This document shows positions 58,438-64,000 of a stretch of DNA of 64,000 nucleotides, piece after piece. Made by a program: the position numbers and the translations under genes. This stretch comes from Rhodeus uyekii (taxonomy: Eukaryota; Chordata; Actinopteri; Cypriniformes; Acheilognathidae). Each line of letters starts with the position of its first letter. Position 1 is the stretch's first letter. Location: NCBI GenBank assembly GCA_037043235.1, contig JAWRVZ010000079.1, forward strand, positions 31,001 to 95,000. Reading direction: 5' to 3'. A model generated the notes under the pieces. It had not been told where the DNA came from. It worked only from the letters and a program-made list of their open reading frames with translations, and did not search any database.

Positions 58438-59640
58438 GAGCAAGCCTCTAATTTCCACTGCCGCAGCAGTGACGCTCCCGCAGGAGCAAGCTTCTAATTT
58501 CCACTGCCGCAGCAGTGACGCTCCCGCAGGAGCAAGCTTCTAATTTCCACTGCCGCAGCAGTGACGCTCCCGCAGGAGCAAGCCTCTAATTTCCACTGCC
58601 GCAGCAGTGACGCTCCCGCAGGAGCAAGCTTCTAATTTCCACTGCCGCAGCAGTGACGCTCCCGCAGGAGCAAGCTTCTAATTTCCACTGCCGCAGCAGT
58701 GACGCTCCCGCAGGAGCAAGCCTCTAATTTCCACTGCCGCAGCAGTGACGCTCCCGCAGGAGCAAGCCTCTAATTTCCACTGCCGCAGCAGTGACGCTCC
58801 CGCAGGAGCAAGCTTCTAATTTCCACTGCCGCAGCAGTGACGCTCCCGCAGGAGCAAGCCTCTAATTTCCACTGCCGCAGCAGTGACGCTCCCGCAGGAG
58901 CAAGCTTCTAATTTCCACTGCCGCAGCAGTGACGCTCCCGCAGGAGCAAGCCTCTAATTTCCACTGCCGCAGCAGTGACGCTCCCGCAGGAGCAAGCCTC
59001 TAATTTCCACTGCCGCAGCAGTGACGCTCCCGCAGGAGCAAGCTTCTAATTTCCACTGCCGCAGCAGTGACGCTCCCGCAGGAGCAAGCCTCTAATTTCC
59101 ACTGCCGCAGCAGTGACGCTCCCGCAGGAGCAAGCTTCTAATTTCCACTGCCGCAGCAGTGACGCTCCCGCAGGAGCAAGCTTCTAATTTCCACTGCCGC
59201 AGCAGTGACGCTCCCGCAGGAGCAAGCCTCTAATTTCCACTGCCGCAGCAGTGACGCTCCCGCAGGAGCAAGCCTCTAATTTCCACTGCCGCAGCAGTGA
59301 CGCTCCCGCAGGAGCAAGCTTCTAATTTTCACTGCCGCAGCAGTGACGCTCCCGCAGGAGCAAGCCTCTAATTTCCACTGCCGCAGCAGTGACGCTCCCG
59401 CAGGAGCAAGCCTCTAATTTCCACTGCCGCAGCAGTGACGCTCCCGCAGGAGCAAGCCTCTAATTTCCACTGCCGCAGCAGTGACGCTCCCGCAGGAGCA
59501 AGCTTCTAATTTCCACTGCCGCAGCAGTGACGCTCCCGCAGGAGCAAGCTTCTAAATTCCACTGCCGCAGCAGTGACGCTCCCGCAGGAGCAAGCTTCTA
59601 ATTTTCCACTGCCGCAGCAGTGATGCTCCCGCAGGAGTTT
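58437..59640 (+). repeat. 46-bp satellite, about 26 near-identical copies
   Basis: The unit begins TTCTAATTTCCACTGCCGCA, continues GCAGTGACGCTCCCGCAGG, and ends AGCAAGC. The period is exactly 46 bp. Copies differ almost only in AAGCTTCT versus AAGCCTCT. Each unit has two short hairpin-forming segments (CTGCCGCAG, CTCCCGCAGGAG). The last copy runs into unique sequence at 59637. Confidence 0.96.
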
Positions 59641-59699
59641 CAGTTACAGGATCGATGTGCTTTCTTACTCCCAAGGGAGCCATTCTTTCAATCAGTTCC

Positions 59700-60790
59700 A
59701 CCACCACAGCAGCGACGTACCTCTTTGGTCCTGCGGCGGAGGGGTTTTTCGCTGCAGTGGTGGCGACGTGCCTCCTGCTGTCGCCGGGGCCCCGAGGGGT
59801 TTTCTCCTGCTGCGACGCTGACGTGCCTCCTGCCGCTTCAAGGGCCCAGAGGGGCTTTCCCCTGCTACGACGCTGACGTGCCTCCTGCCGCTGCAGGGGC
59901 CCAGAGGGGTTTCCCCTGCTACGACGTTGACGTGCCTCCTGCCGCTGAAAGGGCTCAGAGGGGCTTTCCCCTGCTACGACGCTGACGTACCTCCTGCCGC
60001 TGCAGGGGCCCAGAGGGGTTTCCCCTGCTGTGACGTTGACGTGCCTCCTGCTGCTGTGGGGGCCCCGAGGGGTTTCCACTGCTACGGTAGTGACGTGCCT
60101 CCTGCTCCCACAGCGGCCCCGAGGAGTTTCCACCGTCACAGTGGCGACGTGCCTCCTGCTCCTGCAGCAGCCCCGAGGGGTTTCCACCGTCACGGCGGCG
60201 ACGTGCCCCCTGCTCCCACAGCGGCCCCGAGGGGTTTCCACCGTCACAGCGGCGACGTGCCTCCTGCTCCTGCAGCAGCCCCGAGGGGTTTCCACCGTCA
60301 CCGCAGCGACGTGCCTCCTGCTCCCACAGCGGCCCCGAGGGGTTTCCACCGTCGCAGCGGCAAAGTGCCCCCTGCTCCCGCGACAGCCCCGAGGGGTTTC
60401 CACTGCCACGGCAGCGACATGCCTCCCGCAGCGACCACAGGGGTTTCCACCACCGCGGCAGCGACGCACCACCTTGGTCCTGCAGCGGCCCCGAGGGGTT
60501 TCCCCTGCTGCAACAGCGATGTGCCTCCTGCTACTGCGGGGGCCAGAGGGGTTTCCCCTGCTAAGACGCTGACGTGCCTCCTGCTGCTGTGAGGGCCCCG
60601 TGGGGTTTCCACTGCTACGGCAGCGACGTGCCTCCTGCTCCCACAGCGGCCCCGAGGGGTTTCCACCGTCACGGCGGCGATGTACCCCCTGCCTCCCGCA
60701 GCGGCCCCGAGGGGTTTCCACTGTCGCAGCGGCGATGTACCTCCTGCCTCCCGCAGCGACCACGGGGGTTTCCCCTACCGCGGTGGCTTC
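59700..60790 (+). repeat. 54-bp minisatellite with 108-bp higher-order period
   Basis: The unit (TTCCACCGTCACAGCGGCGA, then CGTGCCTCCTGCTCC, then CACAGCGGCCCCGAGGGG) repeats about 20 times. Alternate units read CTCCCACAGCGGCC and CTCCTGCAGCAGCC. Because 54 is divisible by three, several frames on both strands stay open (up to 450 codons on the minus strand), which is not evidence of a gene. Confidence 0.93.
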
Positions 60791-61069
60791 ATACCTCCCT
60801 TCTCCTATGGCAGCCAGGGGAGTAGTTTCAGAGGTACCCCTCATACTCCCAGAAACAAAATTACACCCAATTCTCTTTCTGGCAACAAATTGAACAACAA
60901 ACACATACCCAATGCTAAAGCCATATCATCCCCTCCGCACCTCAAGCCCTCTACAGCAACATTCATCTGCCCTCCCGAACTCACAATCTACCCCCCCCAG
61001 CTGTAACCTTGCAATTCTTTGGGGGGTCATCAAAATCTTCAGCGGCTGTCCGACTAGGTTGCAATTTTT
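60791..61069 (+). other. Short spacer before repeat B1
   Basis: No gene or repeat recognised apart from C-rich and G-rich tracts near 60990 and 61020. Confidence 0.4.
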
Positions 61070-61187
61070 GGGGGGAGTGCTCCAGGTTCGGGCTAACACC
61101 GAGCTCGGAGCCCTCTCCTCGGACAGCTCGCCAAATACGCTTACCATTCATTGCTCCTGAATCATTCGTAAGTGTGAACTCGTGAAA
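61070..61187 (+). repeat. Split direct repeat B1
   Basis: 118 bp from GGGGGGAGTGCTCCAGG to TGAACTCGTGAAA, identical by eye to 61398-61515. It is followed by a 32-bp spacer before A2. Confidence 0.93.
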
Positions 61188-61219
61188 TGATGTTTTATTA
61201 ACAAAGTTCGGGAGGAGCA

Positions 61220-61342
61220 CGTTCAAATGATTAATACAATCAACACGTCATCAGCAATTACTCCTCATCCTATCAGCAGGAGAGGAAGTACGTATATATA
61301 GACACGTTTGACTCACCTACAGCTCTTTGACATTTTTCGGCA
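61220..61342 (+). repeat. Split direct repeat A2
   Basis: Second copy of A1, lying between the two B repeats. Confidence 0.93.
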
Positions 61343-61397
61343 TCCCTCCACCACCCCAACTCCTCACACTTAATTGTTCCTATCAAAGTCAGGATAC

Positions 61398-61515
61398 GGG
61401 GGGAGTGCTCCAGGTTCGGGCTAACACCGAGCTCGGAGCCCTCTCCTCGGACAGCTCGCCAAATACGCTTACCATTCATTGCTCCTGAATCATTCGTAAG
61501 TGTGAACTCGTGAAA
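61398..61515 (+). repeat. Split direct repeat B2, right end of the element
   Basis: Second copy of B1. DIRS reverse-transcriptase remnant sequence begins immediately after it at 61516. Confidence 0.93.
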
Positions 61516-62400
61516 CAGATGGCTCTGCAAATGCAGCAGTTGTGGAATGAGGTGCTTTTGTTGGGTAGCGATCCAAATGACATTTTCCACTGTCCTCACA
61601 ATCTGGTGTAATATCTTGCAGTCTGAGACTGTGTAATTCCTATGTCACCCAGTGAGACAGTTGTTCAGGGGATTCTCTATCATCCCTTTATGAAAGGAGG
61701 TGAGACTAGGAGGGGGAATTTTGGCTCTCTTCATCCTTAACAGAAAGTGGACACACTGCTTAGACTTTTTGACTAAGCAGGTGGTGTTAAGTCATCAAGG
61801 TAGTTAAGAGTACGAACACCATACTTTCTCAGAGGAGCAGGGACAGGCATTGACTGAAGGAGAGGAACACAAAGTGTATTAATGGAATGTGTCTAGAGCA
61901 GTGTTTTTCAACTTTTTTTGAGCCAAGGTACATATTTTCATTGAAGAAAATCACAAGGCACACCACCAACCGAATATGTTAAAAAAAAAACTGCGATACT
62001 CATTTGTTCACGCGGGGGGGTTTGGGGGGGGGGGGGGGTGAGACTCGATTGTTGGCAGAGGACAACGTCCGCTTGCAGTCGCTCAAAATGTGTTTTTTAG
62101 AAAAGTTAGGTGAAATTTAATAATTTTCCGCGGAACACTGGTTGAAAAACACTGCTCTAGAGAGTATCTGGACCTTTCCTTCAGGTTGATTGCTGCAAAC
62201 CAAGCTTTGGGACAAATGCCTTTGAAAATGCGTCTCTGCATTAACATGTTGAATGGAAACTTGTGAAAGACCTGATTCAAAACACACAAATCCAGAATAT
62301 TGGCCATAACCCACCTCCTTTCTTGGGTAGAATTAAGTGTGGGTTGTAAAACCCCGTCTTCAGATTAGCTGGAGGAACTGGCTCTATCTTGTTCTTGCCT
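61516..62400 (-). pseudogene. Older DIRS element, reverse transcriptase remnant
   Basis: On the minus strand, 62330-62170 reads ILDLCVLNQVFHKFPFNML and WFAAINLKER, matching the DIRS reverse-transcriptase segment whose catalytic aspartate has become N here. After the hAT-like insertion at 61899-62154, 61830-61785 reads GVRTLNYLDD, the Y-x-D-D box (codons at 61791-61802). Stops follow. The polymerase is dead and is cut at 61516 by the end of the Ngaro-like element. Confidence 0.8.
61899..62154. mobile_element. hAT-like MITE inserted in the DIRS reverse transcriptase
   Basis: Ends CAGTGTTTTTCAAC and GTTGAAAAACACTG are perfect inverted repeats. Flanks GTCTAGAG (61891-61898) and CTCTAGAG (62155-62162) match at 7 of 8 bases. 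256 bp with a G tract near 62016-62038. Confidence 0.88.
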
Positions 62401-62990
62401 CTGGCACTGTCACCTGTGCCCTCTTGGCACCCAGAGAAACTGATCTTTTTCTAATAATCTCCAGGAGAGATGTTTCCCCCATTTCTGGGTTGCTCGTCTC
62501 AGTTACAGTGCTTTGCCTGATGCTTAGAGGGCTTGGCAGAAGCTGAGACAGGCTGAAGCCAGTGATGGGGTGGAAGCAGCTGCAGGCCACTGGGGCAGAA
62601 AATGCCTTGGTATGATAGATTTGCCGGAGGGTCATGGCATGCTGTGCAGAAGCGGCCTGTCCAGTGACTCTGTAAGCCACAGAATGAGAACTTAGAGGCC
62701 TTGAATGGGAGACGTGGATTACCCCATCTGGCTCAGTAATTCGCAGACATAGTTGCTTCGTTGTTCCATGCTCCACCAGGGGGATCTCCACGCAACAATT
62801 GCTGCCCCACCATTTGAGGACTGTCAGAGCAGAGGAAGCGCAGTTTGTAACCTCCTTATGCAACTCCAGGATCAATGGCACATCCCCGATATACCAATTA
62901 TGTAGAGGCCTTACCAGAGGATTCCACTCCAGCCCAACGCTCTCAGGTCTGGAGAAAAAAACTGAAACAATACTACTGTCCTAGAAGGGG
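62384..62990 (-). pseudogene. Older DIRS element, gag-like remnant
   Basis: A 165-codon minus ORF (62881-62384) with PLILELHKEV, GQAASAQHAMTLRQIYHTKA and other blocks characteristic of the DIRS gag-like ORF (usual G-Q-A-A-S-A-L-H-A-M). A short upstream piece (about 62960-62890) reads GLEWNPLVRP. It lies just upstream of the reverse-transcriptase remnant, the normal DIRS order. Confidence 0.75.
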
Positions 62991-64000
62991 GCAGCACAGC
63001 CAATTAATCCACGAATGCCACCTCAGTGAGCTTTTGGCCCAAATATGTGAGCCAGTGATAGAGAAACACACAGGTTTAATGATCTCTTTAAAAAGACACA
63101 AAGTCGCACCCATGGTTGCTCTTTTAGGGGAAATTTTAGTTAGGGAAAAGCTATTTTAGTGCTGAAGTGCAAAGAGGAATGGATGACTTTTGAAACCCTG
63201 TAGTGAGCACAGTACTCTTTTTGCTCAGACCGCAATGAATGCAGGGGAAATGCTCTTTAATTGGGGACCACCACTGACTCTTCCAGGTTTGTACAACACT
63301 TGTACAAATGATTGCAGAGCAGAATCAACGAAACTCTCAGCTTTGAACCGAAAGCTTAAATGAGCTAGTGCAGTATGTTTCCTTATATACACAAGGTGTG
63401 GTTCGTGATGCAAATATCACTTGCCAATATCCATTGGCTTGTTTACAGTCGAAGACAATTCATCAGTTCACTTCTGACGTAACATTCAACATGACTGACT
63501 GATCGGGAACTGTAAAAATATAATGACCTGCAGTAAAATACATGCAATGCATGTCTGCTATTGTTTGGTCGACAGATGGTCCCATGATGTTTAGATCTTC
63601 TATGGGCAAACTGTATTTTATTTCAGTGAAATATTTGCCCTGAATGCAGTGGATTAAGACATACAAGTGAAAGTCTCCATGGAGGATTAAGGACTCTTAA
63701 AAAACACATTTTAATCTCTGCTGGGCCCCAAAGATCCGTTTTGATTAAAAGAACAATGTGTGGAAAAACTCTAAACTCTTGAAAAGAGGCCTAAAAGAAA
63801 AAAGAAAGAATTCTGATGATACAAGTGTGCCCTGCAGCTAACACAGACACATAGAAAAAGCCACAGAGATAAAGATAGATAAAAAGATATTCAATTTAAA
63901 CCGTCCTCAAGAATCCCATGTGTCTCCCATGCAGCCATCACCACTAATAGCCTTAAGTTCTTATACCAGAGCCTCTAAATATGATTACTCTCCAGTTTCT
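62991..64000. other. No gene recognised
   Basis: Possibly the 5' end of the older DIRS element followed by unique DNA. A TATA-like CCTTATATACACAAGG is at about 63378. A plus ORF of 94 codons (62875-63159) has no recognised domain. Confidence 0.4.

Larger units (their letters stand above)
53503..61515 (+). mobile_element. Ngaro-like YR retroelement with split direct repeats
   Basis: Two repeat types are arranged A1 (53503-53625) ... B1 (61070-61187) A2 (61220-61342) B2 (61398-61515), the split-direct-repeat order known for Ngaro/PAT members of the DIRS order. The interior has a tyrosine-recombinase remnant on the plus strand (57239-57658). No reverse transcriptase was recognised. A hAT element and two tandem-repeat arrays lie inside. 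It sits between two halves of an older DIRS element. The outer limits could extend a few dozen bases beyond A1 and B2. Confidence 0.72.

Noticed and set aside
57691..59640. CRISPR-like repeat array
   Set aside because: The unit has no unique spacers, the whole 46 bp repeats, and the context is a eukaryotic retroelement.
59552..60904. 450-codon minus ORF as a protein gene
   Set aside because: It is the 54-bp minisatellite, whose period is divisible by three; other frames on both strands are open for the same reason.

Overview
The window looks like noncoding chromosomal DNA from a teleost fish, probably a cyprinid (inference). The evidence is the mix of repeats: tyrosine-recombinase retroelements of DIRS and Ngaro type, L2-like LINE fragments, tRNA-derived SINEs, Tc1-like, Tigger-like and hAT-like DNA transposons, LTR fragments, and AT-rich, intron-like sequence between them. 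There are no operons. No host protein gene is secure. The only host-gene candidates are two short phase-compatible exons, at 30808-30895 and 48736-48786.

Layout. 1-15434 is a head-to-tail array of one interspersed-repeat family. Short units of 1.1-1.2 kb and long units of 1.9 kb alternate, the long ones carrying an internal 720-bp duplication. Every unit has a hairpin tail, a TGACGTCA palindrome and, in complete units, one or two perfect vertebrate CTCF core motifs, all in one orientation. 15435-33585 is mostly unique sequence with LINE, LTR, SINE, Tc1, hAT and Tigger-like remnants. 33586-36780 holds two decayed LTR-element pieces; one is cut by a 681-bp hAT with perfect TIRs and an 8-bp target duplication. 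38288-43585 is an almost complete DIRS-type element on the minus strand. It has inverted terminal repeats, an internal complementary region that exactly predicts both termini, an RNase H domain, and a tyrosine recombinase broken by a frameshift.

From 48848 the DNA is a nest of elements. A Tigger-like transposon (48848-52136) contains a solo LTR and a second DNA transposon. Next to it lies an older minus-strand DIRS element (63.0 to 52.15 kb). That DIRS element appears split by an 8-kb Ngaro-like element (53503-61515) with split direct repeats A1...B1-A2-B2. The Ngaro-like element itself contains a hAT insertion, a 46-bp satellite (57.7-59.6 kb) and a 54-bp minisatellite (59.7-60.8 kb). The two arrays share a core and seem to have grown from the element's own sequence.

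The most notable observations are the one-way CTCF-motif array, the Ngaro-like element carrying two related satellites, and the readable order of nested insertions.
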